Assembly (NCBI GenBank): GCA_963933065.1
Contig: CAWVUB010000022.1
Location: forward strand, 1-25,058
From: UBA9410 sp963933065
GTDB taxonomy: Bacteria; Actinomycetota; Acidimicrobiia; Acidimicrobiales; MedAcidi-G1
DNA: 25,058 bases
Reading direction: 5' to 3'
Part shown: piece by piece, positions 11,241 through 18,658 of the stretch
How the letters are laid out: each line of letters starts with the position of its first letter
How positions within the stretch are numbered: position 1 is the stretch's first letter
Notes under the pieces: generated by a model
What the model was told of the DNA's origin: nothing
Database searches by the model: none
The model's input: only the letters and a program-made list of their open reading frames with translations
Made by a program: the position numbers and the translations under genes

Positions 11241-12209
11241 TCAACTCAGACGGCCCGACTCGGTCATGTTAATCTCCCAGATCACCTGCTCGAGGCGATC
11301 TGAAGCGCTGATTGTTGGATAGCGCAGAGGATTTTCTGTCGTTACACAAGTTGGGATAGGCGCCAACATCGTCCACGGTGTCGGATGGCAGAACTGAACA
11401 ACTGAGTGGCGCTCGCCAGGCCCATCGGCCACCACTCGATGGATACCCGGAGGAATAACTCCATTGGTGATGTGGTCCAGCATGATCCCAGTGTTGACGA
11501 TGACGCATCCATCCGGTGGTGTGGCGTCTACCCACTCACCGTCTACCTTTACTTGGAGCCCCGGAGCGGTAGCCCTCGGAAGAGCGGTGACAAGGTTGAT
11601 GTCACCATGCTCAGCCGCCCAAACATGCTCGTTGCCAGGGGCAGCGTCCATGGATGGGTAGTGCAAGGCTCGAGTCAGAGCTGCACCGTCACGAAGCATC
11701 TCGTCGAAATAGTTCTCATGGACTCCAAGTCCCACAGCCAAAATCCGCAACACCCGGCGCTGGAGCTCAAGAGTGACCTCGTGGAGCGCCATGAGCACCT
11801 CCGTGGTCCCCGGGAGGTCTTCGTCGGGTAGCACTGGGTTGCCGTACCGATGGGGAAACCGCTGCCTTAGTGGATGACCCTCGGGAACCGGGGCGCTCCA
11901 GTTGAGCATCTCCTTCCAGTCGGGAACATCTGAGATCGCCGCTGTTTCCACCAAAAGTCCCGTGTACCCAGTCTGTCCGTTGGCATCCGGTACCGAATAG
12001 TGATTCTTGCGTTCGAGCGGCAGTGCAAAGAAATCAACTAAGCGACCATAGGCATCGTCTAGAAGGTCTTCGGAAAGATCGTGACGTACATAGACAAAGC
12101 CGGTTGCCAGACTCCGCATGGTGCCGTCAACCACAGCCCGCCTTCGGATCTCGTCACCCTGCTCAAAGACTGGCAGGTCAACGTCGAGGATGGGAGAAGG
12201 TCCACTCAC
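11241..12209 (-). CDS. 2OG/Fe(II) oxygenase, isopenicillin-N-synthase-like
   Basis: This soluble non-haem iron oxygenase of about 322 aa has an N-terminal DIOX_N-type domain (PILDVDLPVF, then GYTGLLVETA) and a jelly-roll catalytic core. Numbered from the upstream GTG at 12218, the iron ligands are His204 and Asp206 (AEHGDINLVTALP) and His260 (PPGIHRVV). The 2OG-binding Arg270-x-Ser272 lies in ERHSVVQFCHP. All key residues are present. The substrate is unknown; relatives act on gibberellin-like compounds, peptides and amino acids, so the name gives the fold only. I prefer the GTG at 12209 over the GTG at 12218 because a TAGCGT element at 12217-12222 would place transcription initiation at the former and overlap the latter. 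The gene stands alone between ileS and nrdA. Confidence 0.88.
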   Translation of the reverse strand: MSGPSPILDVDLPVFEQGDEIRRRAVVDGTMRSLATGFVYVRHDLSEDLLDDAYGRLVDFFALPLERKNHYSVPDANGQTGYTGLLVETAAISDVPDWKEMLNWSAPVPEGHPLRQRFPHRYGNPVLPDEDLPGTTEVLMALHEVTLELQRRVLRILAVGLGVHENYFDEMLRDGAALTRALHYPSMDAAPGNEHVWAAEHGDINLVTALPRATAPGLQVKVDGEWVDATPPDGCVIVNTGIMLDHITNGVIPPGIHRVVADGPGERHSVVQFCHPTPWTMLAPIPTCVTTENPLRYPTISASDRLEQVIWEINMTESGRLS

Positions 12210-12216
12210 AAACGAC

Positions 12217-12243
12217 ACGCTAGACCGTATCAGCCCCTATCAA
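12217..12243 (-). promoter_or_regulatory. Candidate promoter for the oxygenase gene (TTGATA / TAGCGT)
   Basis: On the minus strand TTGATA (12243-12238) is followed after 15 bases by TAGCGT (12222-12217), which ends 7 bases before the GTG at 12209. The -10 and its distance to the start match the element at 3159. The 15-bp spacer is short. Confidence 0.35.
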
Positions 12244-12362
12244 CGAGGTCCTAGGCATCGTTATTGATGACCACTTGGAGCGCGAATCGACCTTTCTCGG
12301 AGGGCTTGGCAACCACCTTTGGCGCGAGTTTCAAAAAATCTTGCTCATGTGGTATGAATCGC

Positions 12363-12392
12363 TTGACATTATTGTAATTACATGCGTGCAAT
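12363..12392 (+). promoter_or_regulatory. Candidate sigma-70-type promoter of nrdAB
   Basis: A perfect TTGACA (12363-12368) is followed after 18 bases by TGCAAT (12387-12392), a 4/6 match to the -10 consensus. It lies in a local AT-rich patch, as expected for a promoter. Transcription from here would give a leader of about 150 bases before the nrdA ATG. Confidence 0.45.
12373..12382. promoter_or_regulatory. 10-bp perfect palindrome in the nrdA promoter spacer
   Basis: TGTAATTACA is its own reverse complement and lies between the candidate -35 and -10 boxes, where a repressor could block initiation. NrdR is the usual regulator of ribonucleotide reductase genes, but this sequence is shorter than, and not a clear match to, the 16-bp NrdR box. 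The regulator is therefore unknown. Confidence 0.3.
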
Positions 12393-12427
12393 TCATAACC
12401 CGGGAGATAATGCCCGATCTACCTATC

Positions 12428-12452
12428 CACCGGCTATGCAAAATGGCCGGTG
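12428..12452 (+). other. Hairpin in the nrdA leader
   Basis: CACCGGC (12428-12434) pairs fully with GCCGGTG (12446-12452) around an 11-base loop. A weaker outer pairing, CTACC (12419-12423) with GGTAG (12461-12465), could enclose it. No run of U follows, so it is not a simple terminator. It may stabilise or regulate the mRNA. Confidence 0.4.
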
Positions 12453-12547
12453 CGCATGACGGTAGGCCACTCAGTCCGTCCGGGGGCGACGAAGCAGACA
12501 GCGACAACAAGAGAACGAACCGGCAGAAACCGGGGGAAGGATACGAG

Positions 12548-14971
12548 ATGGCACTCACCCAAGATGCAGCCAACGACAACCAACTCAGCGACACTGACCT
12601 AGATATGAGCACAACCGGCACCACCATGCGGGTTCGTAAGCGCAACGGAGATCTAGAAAATGTCGACGTCAACAAGATCGTTCGAGCCATAGAACGCTGT
12701 GCCGAAGGCCTTCCTGGCGTCGATCCGATGCAGATTGCCACCCGAACTATTTCTGGTCTCTGTGACGGGGCCACCACCGAGGAACTTGACGAATTATCTA
12801 TACGGACCTCAGCAGCCTTCATCGTCGAAGAACCGAACTACTCACGTCTCGCCGCTCGGCTACTGGCGACGGTGATCGACAAGGAGGTTCGCAACCAGGA
12901 CATCCACTCATTCTCGCAATCGGTTGCTATGGGTGTCACCCAAGGTCTGATTGGCCCTGAGGTAGCGGAGTTCGTCGTCACTAACGCCCGGAAATTCAAC
13001 GACACCATCGAGGGCGAGCGAGACCACCTGTTCGAGTTCTTCGGCTTACGTACTGTTTACGATCGTTACCTCTTACGCCACCCAGAGAACCGAACAGTGC
13101 TGGAGACCCCCCAGTACTTCTTCCTCCGGGTTGCCTGTGGCCTCTCGACCTGCCCAGACGAGGCGATCCGCTTTTACCGACTCATCTCCTCACTCCAGTA
13201 TCTGCCATCCAGTCCGACACTATTTAACTCAGGCACGATTCATCCACAGATGTCTAGTTGCTACCTACTGGACTCACCCGAGGACAGCCTCGACGGCATC
13301 TACAAGCGTTATACCGACATAGCCAAGCTCTCGAAGTTCGCTGGTGGTATCGGTGTGGCGTGGCACCGAATACGGTCAAAGGGTTCCCTAATCCGTGGCA
13401 CCAACGGCTTGTCTAACGGCATCGTCCCTTGGCTTAAGACCCTTGATAGTTCAGTCGCTGCAGTCAACCAAGGCGGTCGCCGTAAAGGCGCCGCGTGCGT
13501 CTACCTCGAATCATGGCACGCGGACATTGAAGATTTCCTCGACCTGAAGGAAAACACTGGCGACCCTCAGCGCCGCACCCACAACCTAAATCTTGCCAAC
13601 TGGATTCCTGACCTTTTCATGGAGCGGGTCCAAAAAGACTGGCAGTGGTCGCTCTTCGACCCAGCCAAGGTCCCACACCTCACCGACCTGTATGGACCTG
13701 AGTTTGAATCTGCCTATCTGAGGGCCGAAGAGGAAGGCATCTACGAGCGTCAGGTCTCGGCACAAGAGCTCTACAGCCGGATGATGCGCTCGCTGGCACA
13801 AACTGGCAATGGATGGATGACCTTCAAGGACGCCTCCAACATGAAGTGCAACCAGACCGGCACTGAGGGGCGTGTAGTGCACCTTTCAAATCTGTGCACC
13901 GAAATCCTTGAGGTAACCGATCAAGATGAGACCGCTGTTTGCAACCTTGGCTCGGTCAACCTTGGAGCATTGGTCGCCGACGGAGTGTTCGACTTCGACC
14001 GCCTTGCTGAAGTGGTCCGTCTGGCCATACCGTTTCTTGACCGAGTGATCGACATTAACTACTACCCAACCTCTGAGTCGTCGGTATCGAACTCGGCGTG
14101 GCGCCCGGTCGGAATGGGCCTCATGGGCCTGCAAGATGTCTTCTTCAAGTTAGGTCTGACGTTTGATTCCCCGGCTGCCCGGACGCTGTCAACCCGTATC
14201 TCTGAAGAGATTTACTTCAACGCCCTGTGGGCATCTACTGAACTAGCCGAAGCTCACGGACCGCACAATAACTATGAGTTGACTCGCGCCGCCTCCGGAG
14301 ACCTGCAATTCGATTTATGGGGTGTAACACCCACTGACATGGCCCGCTGGGACAGCCTGCGGGACCGAATCACCGAACATGGTCTGCGCAACTCGCTTCT
14401 GATTGCAATCGCCCCAACAGCCACCATTGCCTCTATTGCCGGCTGCTGCGAGTGCATCGAACCTCAGGTTTCAAATCTGTTCAAGAGGGAGACGCTCTCG
14501 GGCGAATTCATGCAGATCAACCGTTACCTCGTGAAGGAACTCCAACAGCGGGGTTTGTGGGATGACGCGATGGCCAACCAGGTCAAGTTGGCTGAGGGTT
14601 CCATCCAAGAAATCGAGAGTATCCCCGGAGACCTAAAGGACGTGTACCGCACTGCTTGGGAGGTCCCCATGCGGTCACTAATCGACATGGCCGCTGATCG
14701 GGGTGCCTACATAGACCAGAGTCAGTCGCTGAACCTATTTATGGAGTCGCCAACAATCGGTAAGCTCAGCTCCATGTATCTCCATGCTTGGAAGTCTGGG
14801 ATTAAGACCACCTACTATCTGCGGTCCAGGCCAGCAACTCGGATCAACAAAACCACTACTGGCGGACCTGGCGATCCAAACGGTGAGCCGACCGCCAAGC
14901 CCACTTTCTCGGATGCAGATGCTATGGCCTGCTCATTAGAGAATCCCGAGTCATGTGAGGCGTGCGACTGA
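12548..14971 (+). CDS. nrdA: Ribonucleoside-diphosphate reductase class Ia, large (alpha) subunit
   Basis: This 807-aa subunit reduces ribonucleoside diphosphates to deoxyribonucleotides, working with the NrdB radical subunit. An N-terminal ATP-cone (about 26-115, beginning MRVRKRNGDLENV) is expected to give allosteric dATP/ATP control. Active-site residues are visible: Cys238 (MSSCYLL), Asn448, Cys450 and Glu452 in NLCTEI, and Cys465 in VCNLGSVNLG. Further on come the phosphate-binding APTATIASIAGCCECIEP segment and a C-terminal cysteine pair (Cys803, Cys806 in SCEACD) for re-reduction by thioredoxin or glutaredoxin. I chose the ATG at 12548, preceded by a purine-rich GGGGAAGG. The frame extends to an ATG at 12275, but those 91 residues look non-coding and contain the promoter candidate. 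The stop overlaps the nrdB start by one base. Confidence 0.96.
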   Translation: MALTQDAANDNQLSDTDLDMSTTGTTMRVRKRNGDLENVDVNKIVRAIERCAEGLPGVDPMQIATRTISGLCDGATTEELDELSIRTSAAFIVEEPNYSRLAARLLATVIDKEVRNQDIHSFSQSVAMGVTQGLIGPEVAEFVVTNARKFNDTIEGERDHLFEFFGLRTVYDRYLLRHPENRTVLETPQYFFLRVACGLSTCPDEAIRFYRLISSLQYLPSSPTLFNSGTIHPQMSSCYLLDSPEDSLDGIYKRYTDIAKLSKFAGGIGVAWHRIRSKGSLIRGTNGLSNGIVPWLKTLDSSVAAVNQGGRRKGAACVYLESWHADIEDFLDLKENTGDPQRRTHNLNLANWIPDLFMERVQKDWQWSLFDPAKVPHLTDLYGPEFESAYLRAEEEGIYERQVSAQELYSRMMRSLAQTGNGWMTFKDASNMKCNQTGTEGRVVHLSNLCTEILEVTDQDETAVCNLGSVNLGALVADGVFDFDRLAEVVRLAIPFLDRVIDINYYPTSESSVSNSAWRPVGMGLMGLQDVFFKLGLTFDSPAARTLSTRISEEIYFNALWASTELAEAHGPHNNYELTRAASGDLQFDLWGVTPTDMARWDSLRDRITEHGLRNSLLIAIAPTATIASIAGCCECIEPQVSNLFKRETLSGEFMQINRYLVKELQQRGLWDDAMANQVKLAEGSIQEIESIPGDLKDVYRTAWEVPMRSLIDMAADRGAYIDQSQSLNLFMESPTIGKLSSMYLHAWKSGIKTTYYLRSRPATRINKTTTGGPGDPNGEPTAKPTFSDADAMACSLENPESCEACD

Positions 14972-16050
14972 TGTCTCTTGCTGAGGTCCCCCTCGACGAC
15001 CCATCTGACTTCGCAGAGTCGCCTGTTGCAGCACCAGCGAATCAAAGGGTCAATATTTTAGATCCGGGTTTTGACCTCACTCTTCGGCCCATGCGCTACC
15101 CAGTATTTTACGAGATGTACCGGGATGCCATCAAAAACACTTGGACAGTTGATGAAATCGACTTTTCTGACGACATCCCTGACCTTGACCGCAAACTGGT
15201 TCCAGCCGAGAAGCACCTCATCAACCGGCTCGTTGCCTTCTTCGCTACCGGCGACTCCATTGTCTCCAACAATCTGGTATTAAACCTTTATAAGCACATC
15301 AATGCCCCCGAGGCCCGGATGTACCTGTCGCGCCAACTTTACGAAGAGGCGCTACATGTCCAGTTCTACCTAACACTGCTGGATAACTACATACCCGACA
15401 TGGCTGAACGGGAAGCTGCATTCGCTGCGATCCACAGCATCCCGTCAATTGCCAAGAAGGGTGAATTTTGCTTCAAGTGGATGAACGCTGCTGAGAACCT
15501 CGATGAACTAGACACCGACGAAAAGCGCCAGACTTTTCTACTGAACCTCATCTGCTTTGCTACCTGTATCGAGGGGTTATTTTTCTTCGCAGCATTCGCC
15601 TACGTGTACTTCCTGCGTTCCAAGGGCTTACTCAACGGCCTGGCTGCAGGAACCAACTGGGTGTTCCGTGATGAGAGCTGCCACATGAACTTTGCGTTTG
15701 AAGTCATCAATACTGTTCGTCACGAGCAACCTGAACTGTTCGACGAAAATTTGGGCAATCGAATTTACGAGATGCTGGACGAGGCCATCGAGTGTGAGTA
15801 CCAGTTCGCTGAGGACCTGCTGGGTCAAGGTGTTCCTGGCATGTCAACTGCAGACACGAAGCAGTACCTGCAGTTCGTAGCCGACCAAAGACTTGCCCAA
15901 CTGGGCTTAGAACGCCGCTACCACACCACCAATCCGTTTGGGTTTATGGAACTCCAAGATGTGCAGGAACTCACAAACTTCTTCGAACGCACTGTCGTTG
16001 CCTATCAGGTCGGCGTCGAAGGCAGCGTGGCGTTCGACGAAGAATTCTAG
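14971..16050 (+). CDS. nrdB: Ribonucleoside-diphosphate reductase class Ia, small (beta) radical subunit
   Basis: This 359-aa ferritin-fold subunit generates the stable radical used by NrdA. The diiron ligands are all present: Asp95 (GDSIVSNN), Glu126 and His129 (YEEALH), Glu201 (CIEGLFFF), Glu235 and His238 (RDESCHMNF). Their spacing reproduces that of the E. coli enzyme. Tyr133, four residues after His129, aligns with the radical tyrosine, so this is a tyrosyl-radical enzyme rather than the tyrosine-less class Ic type. The ATG at 14971 overlaps the nrdA stop (TGATG), indicating translational coupling; an in-frame GTG at 14962 is less likely. The C-terminal tail, ending AFDEEF, is the part that docks to NrdA in this family. 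The gene ends 3 bp from the 3' end of the opposing phoX-like gene. Confidence 0.96.
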   Translation: MSLAEVPLDDPSDFAESPVAAPANQRVNILDPGFDLTLRPMRYPVFYEMYRDAIKNTWTVDEIDFSDDIPDLDRKLVPAEKHLINRLVAFFATGDSIVSNNLVLNLYKHINAPEARMYLSRQLYEEALHVQFYLTLLDNYIPDMAEREAAFAAIHSIPSIAKKGEFCFKWMNAAENLDELDTDEKRQTFLLNLICFATCIEGLFFFAAFAYVYFLRSKGLLNGLAAGTNWVFRDESCHMNFAFEVINTVRHEQPELFDENLGNRIYEMLDEAIECEYQFAEDLLGQGVPGMSTADTKQYLQFVADQRLAQLGLERRYHTTNPFGFMELQDVQELTNFFERTVVAYQVGVEGSVAFDEEF

Positions 16051-16053
16051 GTA

Positions 16054-17655
16054 CTAACTCGAGTTCTCCTCATGGCCATCACTCCGTCTTCGGATAGCCA
16101 TAGCGGCTCCACCGATAGCCAGTGATATCGCTGCTCCCAGTCCCAGCGGTACAGCAGAATTACCGCTTTCTGATACTGAGCTAGTTGCTGCGTTGATTCC
16201 TATCGTTGAACCTGGACTAGAACCGGCACCTGCACGGGTTATGGCTGCCACTGGAGGAACAGTTTTGTCAGACGACACGGAACTTGTCGTTGTAGACGGA
16301 ACGGAGTGGGGTACCACCAAGGTCTGTTCCGTCACCGTGGCCTCCACTGCTTCAACAAGTGGTGCTGTATGACGAAAGGGGCCCGTGATCTCGTATGTCA
16401 CGCCTACGTGACGTCCCTCGACCCCGGAACCCCAGTCCAGATCGGACACCACATCGTGCACTAACCCCTCGCCTCGGCCACGGAGGGAACTTACGTATAA
16501 CCGGGTGCCCGAAGGGTCGAAGCAAGGGCCAGTCACTGACGAGAGCCGATGAGCATCGCCGACCATCCGACAAAACGGGGCTACCTCCCCAAGTGGAGTG
16601 ATGACCACGAGCTCCATATCTCCTCGCTCCTCTGAGACAAAGAGGTCTCCCGACTTGGCAACGGCCAGATCGCCGATGCCGTGCAAAGGGCTCCGCCGAC
16701 CAGAACCGTCCCAGACCACTGAGTGGTAGCCGGCTGCAAGGTCAACAGCGTGGACCCGATCGTCGAGGCCCGTGGTAAACACCAGAATCCCATCATGCAC
16801 GGCTACACCTCCACCCATCGGAGTGACAAGACCTTCATCTGCCTGAAATCGAGTTGGAATGAACGACCCTGAAGGATCGAACACCGGCAGCCAACGGATA
16901 GCGCCCTCCGGATCCACAGCCAAGGCTTCCATCCGATCAGCGTCCAAGCCTCCACCACTAAGAGGGTCTCCAACAGTCGCCATTGCTACCCGGTATAAGC
17001 GTCCGTCGCGATGAGCCTCAGTCAGATAGGCATATCCATTAGCCGCATCCACCGACACTGAACCATGGGTGCGTACGCCCAGAACGTCACGAGGAACCGC
17101 TGGCTGATCACCAGCCGGATCACACTCCCAAATCCGACCATCACCGTTGAATGCCTCCTGACACGACAGCCAAGTACCCCATGGAGTGACCGCACCGCGG
17201 CTGTTGGAATGACTCTGAGCCAGCACAGGCCACGATCCGGTAATCACCCCATTGGCATCAAAACCAATTGACGAAGCGCCGCCAAGTGGACCGCTCGGCG
17301 TTTGGAAGTCAAATACCTCATGGTTGCAAACCAGTAGCCAACCTCCATCGCCAGTAGGCAACGTTCCCTTCCCATCAGGAAATAGTGGCCACGCAAAGTC
17401 CTCGCCCGCTAAACCATTCATCACAAATGCACCACCCTCAGCCACGATCCGAGCGGTGAATCCTTCGGGTAGGACCAGACCGTTGATGTCGGGCTTCCGC
17501 CCATTGAGCGATCCGTAAGGGCCTGCACCTGGAGAGGGGGTGGGGGTAGGAAGCCCCATGGCTGAGGAAGGCCATCCAACTACCGGTCCAGAAACCAGCA
17601 GACCCAACGCAGCCCCTGAACGAAGGCCGCCCCGCAGGAACGCCCTCCGGTCCAT
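16054..17655 (-). CDS. DUF839/PhoX-like protein, Tat-exported and C-terminally membrane-anchored
   Basis: This 533-aa beta-propeller-type protein resembles PhoX alkaline phosphatases, which release phosphate from organic esters outside the cytoplasm. The N-terminus (MDRRAFLRGG plus a hydrophobic stretch to about 27) is a twin-arginine signal, consistent with export of a folded metalloenzyme. Family segments include LLVCNHEV (107-114), TPWGTWLSCQEAF with Cys165, and THGSVSVDAANGYAYLTEAHRDG. After about residue 410 comes a Ser/Thr/Val-rich linker, then a hydrophobic helix at 502-521 and RRR at 522-524, a typical stop-transfer anchor. Two usually acidic positions differ: CQE where CEE is common, and TEA where TED is common, so phosphatase activity is not assured. 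An AGGAG site precedes the ATG. It starts 24 bp after meaB on the same strand. Confidence 0.82.
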   Translation of the reverse strand: MDRRAFLRGGLRSGAALGLLVSGPVVGWPSSAMGLPTPTPSPGAGPYGSLNGRKPDINGLVLPEGFTARIVAEGGAFVMNGLAGEDFAWPLFPDGKGTLPTGDGGWLLVCNHEVFDFQTPSGPLGGASSIGFDANGVITGSWPVLAQSHSNSRGAVTPWGTWLSCQEAFNGDGRIWECDPAGDQPAVPRDVLGVRTHGSVSVDAANGYAYLTEAHRDGRLYRVAMATVGDPLSGGGLDADRMEALAVDPEGAIRWLPVFDPSGSFIPTRFQADEGLVTPMGGGVAVHDGILVFTTGLDDRVHAVDLAAGYHSVVWDGSGRRSPLHGIGDLAVAKSGDLFVSEERGDMELVVITPLGEVAPFCRMVGDAHRLSSVTGPCFDPSGTRLYVSSLRGRGEGLVHDVVSDLDWGSGVEGRHVGVTYEITGPFRHTAPLVEAVEATVTEQTLVVPHSVPSTTTSSVSSDKTVPPVAAITRAGAGSSPGSTIGINAATSSVSESGNSAVPLGLGAAISLAIGGAAMAIRRRSDGHEENSS

Positions 17656-17679
17656 CTCTACCAGTTCTCCTGGCGCCCG

Positions 17680-18651
17680 TTAATTCCCGAAGGCGTCGAG
17701 TAGACGTCCCGCAGCAGCCGATGGCGTGATCCGTCCCTCCAGCACATCAGACTCCTCGACAGCCAGAAGGCTCAACACCGCCGGGTCGGCCCGTAACGTG
17801 GCCAAGAGGCGGTTCTCGACCATCGACCACATCCAGGCCAGTCTTTGGGAACGGCGCCGCTCTTCCCACTCCCCCGAATTGGTAAGGGCAACGCGGTGAT
17901 CTTCAATACACGCCCACATCTCACCTAATCCCTCGCCGGACAGGCCGGCGCAAGTCAGCACCGGTGGGTTCCAGTTACTACTAGCCGGCTGGGTGAGACG
18001 AAGTGCAGCGGAGTAATCACGCGCTGCGGTACGGGCAGCCGGAACATTGTCCCCATCAGCTTTATTCACCGCAATCATGTCAGCCAGTTCCAGCACCCCC
18101 TTCTTGATTCCCTGAAGTTCGTCACCAGCGCCCGGCAGCATTAATACCAAAAAGAAGTCAACCATTCCAGCCACCACCGTCTCAGACTGCCCCACGCCTA
18201 CCGTCTCAACAAGCACCACGTCATAACCGGCAGCCTCTAGCACCAACATTGATTCTCGGGTTGTGCGAGTCACACCACCGAGCGTTCCAGCGCTGGGCGA
18301 CGGCCGTACAAACGCTGCTGGGTCATTCGCTAGTTGGAGCATGCGGGTCTTGTCACCCATGATGCTCCCTCCCGTTACGGTGCTCGTCGGGTCGACAGCC
18401 AGCACTGCCACCCGGCGACCAGCAGCCGTGAGATGGCCACCAAGAGACTCGATAAACGTTGACTTGCCCACCCCAGGAATTCCCGTGATACCAATGCGGT
18501 GAGCATCAGCACTGCGGGGAACCAAGGCATCCAGCAAGGCCGTAGCACCCGCACGGTGCTCTGGATGATTCGACTCCACGAGCGTCAAAGCTCGACCGAT
18601 GGAAGCCCTGTCGCCGTTCAGAACACCATCGACGAGGTCCAGGGTAGTCAT
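17680..18651 (-). CDS. meaB: Methylmalonyl-CoA mutase-associated GTPase (MeaB/ArgK family)
   Basis: This 323-aa G3E-type P-loop GTPase guards methylmalonyl-CoA mutase, gating cofactor B12 loading and helping remove damaged cofactor. Visible motifs are Walker A GIPGVGKS (57-64), VLAVDPTS, DVVLVETVGVGQSE as the switch/Walker B region, and the NKAD base-recognition motif in IAVNKADGDN. The start is the ATG at 18651, with AGGAG upstream overlapping the end of mutB. The frame is open further upstream to 18831, but that stretch lies inside mutB and shows no family sequence. Only 7 bp separate it from the mutB stop, so it belongs to the same operon, as is usual for this gene. Confidence 0.95.
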   Translation of the reverse strand: MTTLDLVDGVLNGDRASIGRALTLVESNHPEHRAGATALLDALVPRSADAHRIGITGIPGVGKSTFIESLGGHLTAAGRRVAVLAVDPTSTVTGGSIMGDKTRMLQLANDPAAFVRPSPSAGTLGGVTRTTRESMLVLEAAGYDVVLVETVGVGQSETVVAGMVDFFLVLMLPGAGDELQGIKKGVLELADMIAVNKADGDNVPAARTAARDYSAALRLTQPASSNWNPPVLTCAGLSGEGLGEMWACIEDHRVALTNSGEWEERRRSQRLAWMWSMVENRLLATLRADPAVLSLLAVEESDVLEGRITPSAAAGRLLDAFGN

Positions 18652-18658
18652 CGGACTC

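Larger units (their letters stand above)
12219..12547. other. Intergenic region between the oxygenase gene and nrdA
   Basis: These 329 bases separate two divergent genes and are the longest non-coding stretch in the window. The left end holds the candidate oxygenase promoter. The middle (12340-12400) is clearly more AT-rich than its surroundings and holds a TTGACA box and a 10-bp palindrome. The right part (12400-12547) would be the nrdA leader and contains a GC-rich hairpin. The nrdA frame stays open back to 12275, but without a family-like sequence. I see no tRNA or known riboswitch consensus here. Confidence 0.7.

Noticed and set aside
12275..12547. 91-residue N-terminal extension of NrdA
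   Set aside because: The extension contains the promoter candidate and hairpin, resembles no NrdA N-terminus, and a well-placed purine-rich site precedes the ATG at 12548.
12400..12547. Cobalamin riboswitch upstream of nrdA
   Set aside because: A short GCCACT-like word occurs, but the ordered conserved blocks of the B12 riboswitch are not seen, and class Ia reductase does not use B12.
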